The notes under the pieces are model-generated. The model was not told the origin of the DNA. It saw only the letters and a program-made list of their open reading frames with translations, and ran no database searches. Made by a program: the position numbers and the translations under genes. Shown here piece by piece: positions 28,428 through 35,095 of a stretch of 39,259 bases of DNA. Numbering within the stretch: the stretch's first letter is position 1; each line of letters opens with the position of its first letter. Source of the stretch: a virus; the IMG/VR virus record IMGVR_UViG_3300032893_000154, positions 1 through 39,259 of that record; one strand, given 5' to 3'.

Positions 28428-30073
28428 TGCCAGAAACTCTCCAGCCATTCCTGATTTCGGAGTTTAAGACGGGTATCAACACTTACATGCAGCCCTGGAT
28501 TCGTCCGGCTGACGCGTTTGAGCCTTTAGTAAATGCGTACATCTATCGAGGAACAGTCAATAAAAGAAACGGCTATGTCCAGTATGGAAATGATGTCCCT
28601 GATGGGAATCCAATCATGGGCATCATGCGCTACATTAATGAAACGACTGGCGCAATATCACTTGTCATAGCCACTACAGTGAATCTATACCTTTACGATC
28701 CAGGAACCGGAAACTACAATGCGGTGACTACTCCTCCCACATTTACTGGAAATATCACTAATTTCTTCAACTGGACTAACTGGCAAGCATCATCGGGCGC
28801 TACTTCTTATCTTTACTTTGTGAATAATAAAGATAACATCGGAAGGTTCGATGGTACCGCTTATACTGCTTTAGTTCCAGTGATTGACGGTGCAGGACAG
28901 ACAATTACGACTGCACTTGATGTACAAGTCTATAAGCAACGTCTTTTGGCTATTAGACCAACTTTCAGTACTAATGGAGTGCAGAATCAAGGCATAGCTT
29001 GGAGCGCTGTACAAAACGATTCTCTATGGAAAGAAGATATAGCTGGTCAAGGAGGCTTTTTAGCAGCTCCAACGGGCGATATCATTGAATCCGCAGAATT
29101 CATTCGCGATGTGCTTGTAGTATTCTTCACTAACTCAACTTGGATTTTCCGCTTTACTGGTATCGATTCTGCGCCCTTCCGATGGGATAAAGTTAATAAC
29201 AGTAAATCAACCAACGCGCCTTATGCTTCCATTGCTTATGACGAGCGCTGTACATCAATTGGCAATACAGGACTCATCGCATGTGATGGAGTCAATGTCC
29301 AGCGTTATGACGTCCCCATCATCGACTATTATGAAACTAACTTTAGTGAGGAATTTTATGGGCAGTCCTTTTCTCAAAGGTATGACAACCTCAATCAAGC
29401 ATGGACTCTCTATGTATCCACCAATCCAAATCCCGTCTTTCCTAAAGTGGGTGGCGTTGCCCCTGGTTCCGATAGCGCTCTTGTTTATAATTTCTTGGAA
29501 AATACTTGGGCTACTTACAAATGGAGCATTCCGCTTACTTGTCTTGGCTTATTCTACAATCAAACAGGCGATACCTGGGCATCCCTTAATAAGTCTCCTG
29601 AGAATGAATGGCAAAATATGCAGCAAACTTGGAATGCTACTCAAGGACAAGAAGCCGCCCCCATTCTCTTAGCCGGAGATACAACTGGCCACGTGTATCA
29701 AATGGACATCGGCCTTGATGACAATGGAACAGAATTCGATGTCGATATTGTCACCACTAGATGGAATCCCATCTTAAAGTTAGGCCAAAAGACTCAATTC
29801 TGTTACATCGACATTTATTATCGAATTATCTCTTCGAATGTATCCGTAACATTAGACTTTTACGTAGATAATTCTACAAGGTCTACTCCCACAACTACTA
29901 GAACATTAACTCTTGATGGTCCAGTTGGATCGGACTATTCTTTCAAGAGAGTTTACATCAATCTGATCGGAGAATTTATCCAGATGGAAATCGACCCAGA
30001 TGATGAAGCAAGCATTCAATTTGTTGGCTTTATTATTTGGGCAAGACCTGCCGGGAGGCTTACACCCTTCTAA
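28427..30073 (+). CDS. Large tail protein, possible P22 gp10-like tail hub
   Basis: This 548-residue protein starts in TAATG at 28427; the frame from 28373 begins inside the previous gene. The first residues fit a hub protein (FEPLVNAYIYRGTVNKRNGY), then repeated strands with W/F/Y blades (NFFNWTNWQASSGATSYLYF, SAEFIRDVLVVFFTNSTWIF, TGLIACDGVNVQRYDVP, NQAWTLYVSTNP), as in beta-propeller tail hubs such as P22 gp10. It is likely the tail tube or hub to which the fibres attach. Family match is by pattern only. Confidence 0.66.
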   Translation: MPETLQPFLISEFKTGINTYMQPWIRPADAFEPLVNAYIYRGTVNKRNGYVQYGNDVPDGNPIMGIMRYINETTGAISLVIATTVNLYLYDPGTGNYNAVTTPPTFTGNITNFFNWTNWQASSGATSYLYFVNNKDNIGRFDGTAYTALVPVIDGAGQTITTALDVQVYKQRLLAIRPTFSTNGVQNQGIAWSAVQNDSLWKEDIAGQGGFLAAPTGDIIESAEFIRDVLVVFFTNSTWIFRFTGIDSAPFRWDKVNNSKSTNAPYASIAYDERCTSIGNTGLIACDGVNVQRYDVPIIDYYETNFSEEFYGQSFSQRYDNLNQAWTLYVSTNPNPVFPKVGGVAPGSDSALVYNFLENTWATYKWSIPLTCLGLFYNQTGDTWASLNKSPENEWQNMQQTWNATQGQEAAPILLAGDTTGHVYQMDIGLDDNGTEFDVDIVTTRWNPILKLGQKTQFCYIDIYYRIISSNVSVTLDFYVDNSTRSTPTTTRTLTLDGPVGSDYSFKRVYINLIGEFIQMEIDPDDEASIQFVGFIIWARPAGRLTPF

Positions 30074-30543
30074 TGACGTTTCCAATAATCGCCCAAGCAT
30101 CCTTGCCGCCTAATACGATCGTTCCAGAGAACGACTTTCTCTTCATTCCCTATCTCAATCGCCTCTACGAAGACATTGCCCTGACGGTTAACAACAAAGA
30201 TAATATCTACTTCACTGCCCCAATAACCAGCTCAGCTACGAACATCCCTAATCTTCCGAACTTCGGTGCTTACATCGTATGTGTGAGTTACGCGAAGCCT
30301 GACTTGGATGCGATGGGCAACATTATCGGATACGGGCCTACAGGCACTTGGAGTTTATGCAAATCTTCTGCTTCAGGTGCTGGATCTGTTGTAGTTCTTG
30401 GCTCCCAAGTAGGAACGGGAACTTGGGCTGGAAATACATTGACGATCACCTCTACAGCTACGAATTTCCAGATCGCCCACAACAGAGCGAATGTGACGGG
30501 AAATTTTAACATCCGAATCTTAGGAACGCAAGGAGCCACATAA
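30073..30543 (+). CDS. Small tail protein
   Basis: This 156-residue protein starts at ATG 30073 in TAATG; the frame's earlier ATG at 30037 lies inside the previous gene. It is beta-rich with a conserved-looking start (PENDFLFIPYLNRLYEDIAL). Strands with Thr/Gly (GSQVGTGTWAGNTLTITST) follow. A tail or fibre attachment part is likely from position. No family is recognised. Confidence 0.6.
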   Translation: MTFPIIAQASLPPNTIVPENDFLFIPYLNRLYEDIALTVNNKDNIYFTAPITSSATNIPNLPNFGAYIVCVSYAKPDLDAMGNIIGYGPTGTWSLCKSSASGAGSVVVLGSQVGTGTWAGNTLTITSTATNFQIAHNRANVTGNFNIRILGTQGAT

Positions 30544-31016
30544 TGAGCGCTATAGCGACTGAAACGAAAGAGACGCCAACTGTTTCCAAAAGTGAAACAG
30601 TTCAAAATCTGGAGTTTGTTCGACTTAAACTTCCACGGCTAATCCCCATTGAGCTTATTGAAAATGTTAAGGGCAGAACTTTTACCCCAGAGCAATTTAT
30701 TGCATATCAAGAAAAGCAGGTTAGCAATCCCGGCAATTTCCTCTATGCGGTAATAGATCGAGAAAAGAAAATCCACGGCTACCTATGGGCTGAACTCAAT
30801 ATTTTGGATGGTACGCTCTTTGTAAATACTTTTTCCATATCGAAGGATCACTGGGGAAAAGGCGTAGCGATTCAGAAGGCGATCGACTTTTTAGCGGAGT
30901 TGAAAGCCGTTACAAAAGCGCCTAGGGTATTCTGGGTTACGACTAATGAGAAATTCTTCGCTAAACACGGATTTAAGCGGTCAAAGAATTGTCTTATGGA
31001 ATACAATTCTAATTAA
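30543..31016 (+). CDS. GNAT-family acetyltransferase
   Basis: This 157-residue protein is in TAATG overlap. After a polar ~20-residue N-terminus it follows the GNAT plan: a substrate region (IELIENVKGRTFTPEQFIAY), strand LYAVIDREKKIHGYLWAE, strand TLFVNTFSI, the acetyl-CoA loop DHWGKGVAIQKAIDFL (a variant of the Q/RxxGxG/A motif), then VFWVTTNEKFFAKHGFKRSK. GNAT genes occur in phage tail modules without known role; acylation of a virion or host protein is possible. Confidence 0.75.
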   Translation: MSAIATETKETPTVSKSETVQNLEFVRLKLPRLIPIELIENVKGRTFTPEQFIAYQEKQVSNPGNFLYAVIDREKKIHGYLWAELNILDGTLFVNTFSISKDHWGKGVAIQKAIDFLAELKAVTKAPRVFWVTTNEKFFAKHGFKRSKNCLMEYNSN

Positions 31017-31033
31017 AGGTTTACAGGTGAATT

Positions 31034-31525
31034 ATGGGTCAGAGTAAAGGCGGCGGTTACACGAAGAAAGAAACTCTTCTTCCAGAGCAAATGACGCTGC
31101 TAAAGCAAATCTTAAGCCAAGGTGGAGGGCCATTCACGCAGCAAGCGGCTCAAGGCTATTCTCAGTTCTTACCTGGAGGCGGAGGTGGCGAAGCCATAAA
31201 AGCCCAAGCCCTACGCGATTATCAGCAAAAGACCATCCCATCCATTCTGAATGCCTTTGGAAGTGGCTCTAAGGGCTCTAGCGCCTTGAATCAAGCTTTA
31301 GCCGGCTCAGCAGCCGACCTGAACACTAATCTCGCTTCTCAGCTAGCGCAAATGCAATTGGCAGCTTCTCAAGGAATTGGGAATCTAGGTCTCCAAAGTC
31401 AGCAACAAGGACTCGGAACTCCTGGATTTGCGTACCTGCAAAGGCAACCTCCTCTTTGGCAGCAGCTTTTAACAAGCGGTATTGGATCGTCAGGGGACAT
31501 TTTAAGAGGAATAGGATCATTCTAA
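31034..31525 (+). CDS. Gln/Gly-rich virion protein, likely ejection protein
   Basis: This 163-residue protein starts at ATG 31034 after AGGTG. It is rich in Gln, Gly, Ser and Ala (QAAQGYSQFLPGGGGGEA, LASQLAQMQLAASQGIGNLG). It lies first in the block of three before the large internal proteins, in the place of P22 gp7-type ejection proteins. No enzyme motif is seen. Confidence 0.62.
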   Translation: MGQSKGGGYTKKETLLPEQMTLLKQILSQGGGPFTQQAAQGYSQFLPGGGGGEAIKAQALRDYQQKTIPSILNAFGSGSKGSSALNQALAGSAADLNTNLASQLAQMQLAASQGIGNLGLQSQQQGLGTPGFAYLQRQPPLWQQLLTSGIGSSGDILRGIGSF

Positions 31526-31527
31526 GC

Positions 31528-31743
31528 ATGAAAAACAAGAACGCAGTAAATCAGAGACAATTTAGAGGGGGATATGTACCCGATCAGCCAGTCGATGAGT
31601 GGAATCGCGCTCGGCGAACTGAAGCCAATTCCCCTTCAAGAGCAAGAAAACGAGATTCCATCCAATTGGGCTCACAGACACAGGCCAGACCTGGCCAAGT
31701 TGGTTGGAGCGATAGACCAAGACCCAAGAAAAGAGGTGGCTAA
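31528..31743 (+). CDS. Small Arg-rich protein
   Basis: This 71-residue protein starts at ATG 31528 just after the previous stop; an in-frame ATG at 31456 is inside the previous gene. It is polar and Arg/Gln-rich (RQFRGGYVPDQPVDEWNRAR; DRPRPKKRGG), likely unstructured. It is coupled to the next gene by TAATG. Function unknown. Confidence 0.55.
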   Translation: MKNKNAVNQRQFRGGYVPDQPVDEWNRARRTEANSPSRARKRDSIQLGSQTQARPGQVGWSDRPRPKKRGG

Positions 31744-32558
31744 TGCCAGTCCAAATTTTGCCTTACGTACCATCATTCCTGGAGCAATTAGCTCCGCACA
31801 TTAAGCAGGCTATGAGTGATGTTTCAGCTTCTTTAGAACAACGGAAAGCCATGAAAGGGCTCAATGCTCTTTTCAACCCTCTTCAAGCCCAAGCGGCTCC
31901 AGGTCAAGAGATGCCAGAAGGTGCTCAAATGCCTCAGCAAAGCGCTCTAGACACTACTTCGCCCTTAGCAGCGGTGCAGGCTTTTAAACTAGCTGAAAAG
32001 GCCTTAGGTCCCGCTGGAGCGAAAGTGCTAGTCGATAGCTTAATGCAGAAGCAGAAATTGGGCGATAAAGAAGCTTCTGAGATACGCAAAGAAGAAAGAA
32101 AGGCCGCCGCTGAACAGAAAAAGACGATCGAGGAAAAGCGCGAGCATCAAGGAAATATTCAAAAGACTTTTAATGTCGCTTCCTCTCTTTTGGCGAAAAA
32201 TACTCCAGGTGTAGGAGTTTCTCCAGGAGCTAAAACAGGGCTAAGTCGAACAGCAGTCGAAGGAAGAAATTTCTTCAATAATCTGAAGGGAAAATTCGAA
32301 TCGATTCTTCTCCCAATGGTTAACAAAGGAACTCTTGCTAAAGAACGTTTTAACTTTATCTTGAGCCAGATTCCAGACGCATCAGATCCTCAACGAGTCA
32401 TTGCTGGTAAATTGAGAGGATTAGCTGAGACTCTTAGCGAAGAAGGATTTCCTATCGATACTAAGATTTTAGATTCAATTCCTTGGGCTGCTTCGGAATT
32501 GAAGAACTTAGGCAAAGAAGAAGTCGCGAAACCTCCATTAGAGAGTTTTTTTAAATGA
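31743..32558 (+). CDS. Internal virion / ejection protein (putative)
   Basis: This 271-residue protein is helical, with a Gln/Pro/Ala linker (LQAQAAPGQEMPEGAQMPQQ) and a charged coiled coil (EASEIRKEERKAAAEQKKTI). The C-terminal third (GTLAKERFNFILSQIPDASD) is folded. Position after the small ejection-type gene and before a large helical protein fits P22-like ejection proteins. It overlaps the next gene by ATGA. No motif is diagnostic. Confidence 0.62.
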   Translation: MPVQILPYVPSFLEQLAPHIKQAMSDVSASLEQRKAMKGLNALFNPLQAQAAPGQEMPEGAQMPQQSALDTTSPLAAVQAFKLAEKALGPAGAKVLVDSLMQKQKLGDKEASEIRKEERKAAAEQKKTIEEKREHQGNIQKTFNVASSLLAKNTPGVGVSPGAKTGLSRTAVEGRNFFNNLKGKFESILLPMVNKGTLAKERFNFILSQIPDASDPQRVIAGKLRGLAETLSEEGFPIDTKILDSIPWAASELKNLGKEEVAKPPLESFFK

Positions 32559-34186
32559 CTTTTGACGTAAAAGCCGCAAAAGCTGCCGGATATTCTGATG
32601 CTGAGATTCAAGACTTTTTATCGAAAAACGCTCCAAAGGCCCAAGAATCCAAATCTTTTGATGTTGAAGCTGCTAAAGCTGCTGGATATTCGGACAAAGA
32701 GATTCAGTCGTTTCTTAAGGGCAAGAATGTTTCGAAGCTTAAATCTGTGGTTTCCGCCCCAGTCAAAGGTCTGATAAAAGGATCAGAAGACATAAGTCAA
32801 TACTCAGATCCTGTAGGCATGATCTTGACCAATCTTATTGGTAAAAAACAAGATCTTTTGCCCAAGATCCTCGAAGAAGTCCTTCCAACCAAAAACGAAG
32901 AAGTAGAGAACTTTCTTGAAAGAGCTGGAAGAATTGCGCCAACTGCTGCGCTTGGAGGAGGAGGCGTTCTTAGTGCCATTTTAGGATCTCTTGGAGGAGC
33001 AGCTCTCGGAGAAGTAGCCAAAGAGCAAGGAATAGGCGAAACAGGCCAAAGTGCAGCGGAAGCAGTTGGCTTAGGAATTCCAGGTCTTGCTAAGGCTATT
33101 GGGAAAGGCGCAGTCAATTTATTCAAGTCTCCCATCCAAAAGCTGACTAGCGGAATTACCCAACCACGTGCCTTAGGAGCGAAGTTCGCTGAGAAAGCAG
33201 TGGTAACACCTGGACAACAAGAGAAAGCGATTCAGAGGCTGAATAAAGAGGCTTCTGAGCTAACCAAGCAGACGATTCATAAAGAACTTCCAATCGCGAA
33301 GCAGATCGAAGAAGGATTTAATTTTGAGGATCGATTCGAAAAGAGATTTGGCGGTCTAAAAAGCGTCGCTGAGAAAGCAAACCCTACCATCGATATCACG
33401 CCCATCTCCGAACTCATGGCAAAATCTGCCAAAGAGTACAAAGGCATCCCTAAATTGCATCCTGAAGGCGCAAAAGTCATGTCAGAGATCAGGGCTTTTC
33501 GAGCCAATCCTCAGACTGAAATGAAAAAGCTTTTGAGAACTTACAGATCGAATAACAAGAAAATCAGAAACATTTACGAGACTTCACGGCTGACAGGAAA
33601 ACAAGAAGAATATGTCGATTTTCTTGTGGATTATAATCGAAAAATTGCCAAATCTTTTGAAGGTACTCTTCCAAAGGATTCCCAATGGATCAAAGAATTC
33701 AAAGACATGAACGCCGAGTACAAGCAGTACAAGGATGCTCTCAAGACTTTAAATCACCTTGAAGGCGTTTTAGGAGAAAAAGCTACCCCTGCGAATATTG
33801 CTAAGCTGGCAGATGATAAGAAATTTCATCAGAAGCTTGTTCTTTCTATGGGAGAAAAAGGCGCAGGCGAAGTCACTCAGATCGCCAAAGACCTGAAATC
33901 AGCTACTGAAGCGATCAAGAGAATTCCCGCTAAAGAGCTAAAATGGTACGAGGGATACATTCCTCTCTCTATTTTAATTCCAGGCGCAAAGGTTCTTAGC
34001 GGAGCTTACACGGTTAAAAAGGGCCTTGATTTCACGCGGAGAGGATATGGATGGTTCCTGTCTACTTCTAAGAGAAGGGAAGTTTATAACGATCTTTTAA
34101 AAGGATTGGCTTCTGATAATCGGGGTCAATTTGCGAAAGCTGCGGAAGAAATGTCAAAGCTTTTGAAAGAAGATTCTGAAGATTAG
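32555..34186 (+). CDS. Large internal virion / ejection protein (putative)
   Basis: This 543-residue protein begins with two copies of FDV(K/E)AAKAAGYSD(A/K)EIQ (~3-20 and ~35-52). A Gly/Ala/Leu-rich hydrophobic stretch follows (TAALGGGGVLSAILGSLGGA, ~130-150), as in proteins that insert into membranes, then long charged helices to ~440 and a second hydrophobic stretch (ILIPGAKVLSGAYTV). This is the build of phage DNA-ejection proteins that form a trans-envelope channel. No lysozyme or transglycosylase motif is visible. Its last 4 bp overlap the opposite-strand micro-operon. Confidence 0.66.
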   Translation: MTFDVKAAKAAGYSDAEIQDFLSKNAPKAQESKSFDVEAAKAAGYSDKEIQSFLKGKNVSKLKSVVSAPVKGLIKGSEDISQYSDPVGMILTNLIGKKQDLLPKILEEVLPTKNEEVENFLERAGRIAPTAALGGGGVLSAILGSLGGAALGEVAKEQGIGETGQSAAEAVGLGIPGLAKAIGKGAVNLFKSPIQKLTSGITQPRALGAKFAEKAVVTPGQQEKAIQRLNKEASELTKQTIHKELPIAKQIEEGFNFEDRFEKRFGGLKSVAEKANPTIDITPISELMAKSAKEYKGIPKLHPEGAKVMSEIRAFRANPQTEMKKLLRTYRSNNKKIRNIYETSRLTGKQEEYVDFLVDYNRKIAKSFEGTLPKDSQWIKEFKDMNAEYKQYKDALKTLNHLEGVLGEKATPANIAKLADDKKFHQKLVLSMGEKGAGEVTQIAKDLKSATEAIKRIPAKELKWYEGYIPLSILIPGAKVLSGAYTVKKGLDFTRRGYGWFLSTSKRREVYNDLLKGLASDNRGQFAKAAEEMSKLLKEDSED

Positions 34187-34260
34187 CGATCCAGAGTTTC
34201 AAACACGAAAAACCATATGAGCCAGAATGCCAACAAGCCACCTGGTATTACGATCGTCAT
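34183..34260 (-). CDS. 25-residue membrane peptide (micro-operon gene 6)
   Basis: Starts at ATG 34260 in an ATGA overlap, with AGGA seven bases upstream. Nearly the whole chain is one hydrophobic helix (VIPGGLLAFWLIWFFVF). It is the last gene of the minus-strand chain and overlaps the ejection gene stop by 4 bp. Function unknown. Confidence 0.5.
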   Translation of the reverse strand: MTIVIPGGLLAFWLIWFFVFETLDR

Positions 34261-34385
34261 TTTACTTCCTTTAATTTAACTTCAAGACACTCTACTTTTA
34301 CTTCCAATTTAACGATTCTCTCTTCTATGTCATAGACTACCCAGAAAAGAATTAGAAATATAGTTGCAATCCAAGCGTAAACCAT
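34257..34385 (-). CDS. 42-residue membrane protein with coiled-coil tail (micro-operon gene 5)
   Basis: Starts in TAATG at 34385 with AGGA seven bases upstream. A membrane helix (~3-18, YAWIATIFLILFWVVY) leads to a heptad-like tail (IEERIVKLEVKVECLEVKLK). The layout recalls small phage membrane proteins that pair through coiled coils. Function unknown. Confidence 0.58.
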   Translation of the reverse strand: MVYAWIATIFLILFWVVYDIEERIVKLEVKVECLEVKLKEVK

Positions 34386-34465
34386 TACTTTTTCCTATTT
34401 AGCATATAGACAAGTAGCCATCCAGCCCACGTAGCAATAGCAATCAGAGCAACAGTCCAATGCAT
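34385..34465 (-). CDS. 26-residue membrane peptide (micro-operon gene 4)
   Basis: Starts in TAATG at 34465. It is one hydrophobic helix (TVALIAIATWAGWLLVYML) closed by NRKK, so inside-positive at the C-terminus. Function unknown. Confidence 0.5.
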   Translation of the reverse strand: MHWTVALIAIATWAGWLLVYMLNRKK

Positions 34466-34632
34466 TATTTCTTATTCCTTTCTTCAATAGCGCAAAGTCT
34501 TCCATGAAAATCTTTCATTTCATCTGAAATAGCTTTTAAATGAGAAAGAGTATGAAGATGTAAGGGGATAACGATTCCTAAAACAGTTCCTAGCATAGTT
34601 CCCATTAGCACTAATAATTGAATCCAGTCCAT
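34465..34632 (-). CDS. 55-residue membrane protein (DFHxRLCxIEER family; micro-operon gene 3)
   Basis: Starts at ATG 34632 after AGGAG. One membrane helix (~4-24, IQLLVLMGTMLGTVLGIVIP) is followed by a His-containing link and the motif DEMKDFHGRLCAIEER. It is the paralogue of the lone minus-strand gene at 21733. Two copies in one genome, both antisense to virion genes, imply a shared function, which is unknown. Confidence 0.65.
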   Translation of the reverse strand: MDWIQLLVLMGTMLGTVLGIVIPLHLHTLSHLKAISDEMKDFHGRLCAIEERNKK

Positions 34633-34642
34633 TTTTATTCTC

Positions 34643-34711
34643 CTATTTTCGTGATCCGCAAAACATCCAGAAGTGGATTAACGCCCCAACCGAAAGCCAA
34701 AAGTAAAACAT
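34643..34711 (-). CDS. 22-residue membrane peptide (micro-operon gene 2)
   Basis: ATG 34711 abuts the previous stop and follows a strong GAAAGGAGG site. The chain is one aromatic helix (MFYFWLSVGALIHFWMF) with a short basic end. The strong ribosome site favours translation. Confidence 0.52.
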   Translation of the reverse strand: MFYFWLSVGALIHFWMFCGSRK

Positions 34712-34948
34712 TTAGTCCTCCTTTCTTCGTTCCTTAAGAAGATCGATGAATTCCTGATGCAATACGTCGCATCGCTTGTGGACTTCATCTATACTTCTTT
34801 GAAAATTCGATATTGTAGTATCGAGACGAACCCTAATGGCTGAGCTTTCTTGATAAAAGAAAACGAACATGGCTATAAGAGGAGCATAATACTTAATCCA
34901 TTCTTGCAAATCCCCAAGTTTATCTTTCATTTCTTCGCTCAGCTTCAT
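34712..34948 (-). CDS. 78-residue membrane protein with coiled coil (micro-operon gene 1)
   Basis: I start it at ATG 34948, six bases after AAGGAG; ATG 35005 (97 residues, also with AAAGGA) is possible. An acidic helix (EEMKDKLGDLQEWIKYY) precedes a membrane helix (~25-37), then a coiled coil (LDTTISNFQRSIDEVHKR) and a charged end (LLKERRKED). The build resembles the plus-strand gene at 17340. It is the first gene of the chain. Confidence 0.64.
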   Translation of the reverse strand: MKLSEEMKDKLGDLQEWIKYYAPLIAMFVFFYQESSAIRVRLDTTISNFQRSIDEVHKRCDVLHQEFIDLLKERRKED

Positions 34949-35030
34949 TGTTTTCTCCTTTTCGCTCATAGAGCATAACTGAACGCTTGATTTTTCAAAA
35001 GTCATATTCTTTCCTTTGTCTAAAAAGAAG

Positions 35031-35059
35031 TTTACAGTCCTATTCATTTATTCTAAAAT
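35031..35059 (+). promoter_or_regulatory. Candidate fibre-operon promoter
   Basis: TTTACA (35031-35036), a 17-base spacer and TAAAAT (35054-35059) fit sigma-70 well. Transcription would begin near 35066, thirty bases before the fibre ATG 35096, and face away from the micro-operon. Confidence 0.55.
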
Positions 35060-35095
35060 GAACTTGACAGCAAGCTAGTATGATAAGGAGCTCCC

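Noticed and set aside
10426-35040. Recurrent TTTACA upstream of several genes (10478, 19648, 22039, 31022, 35031) as a phage promoter motif
   Set aside because: Distance to the start codon ranges from under 10 to over 60 bases and only the 35031 copy has a matching -10 box, so it is not a convincing shared promoter.
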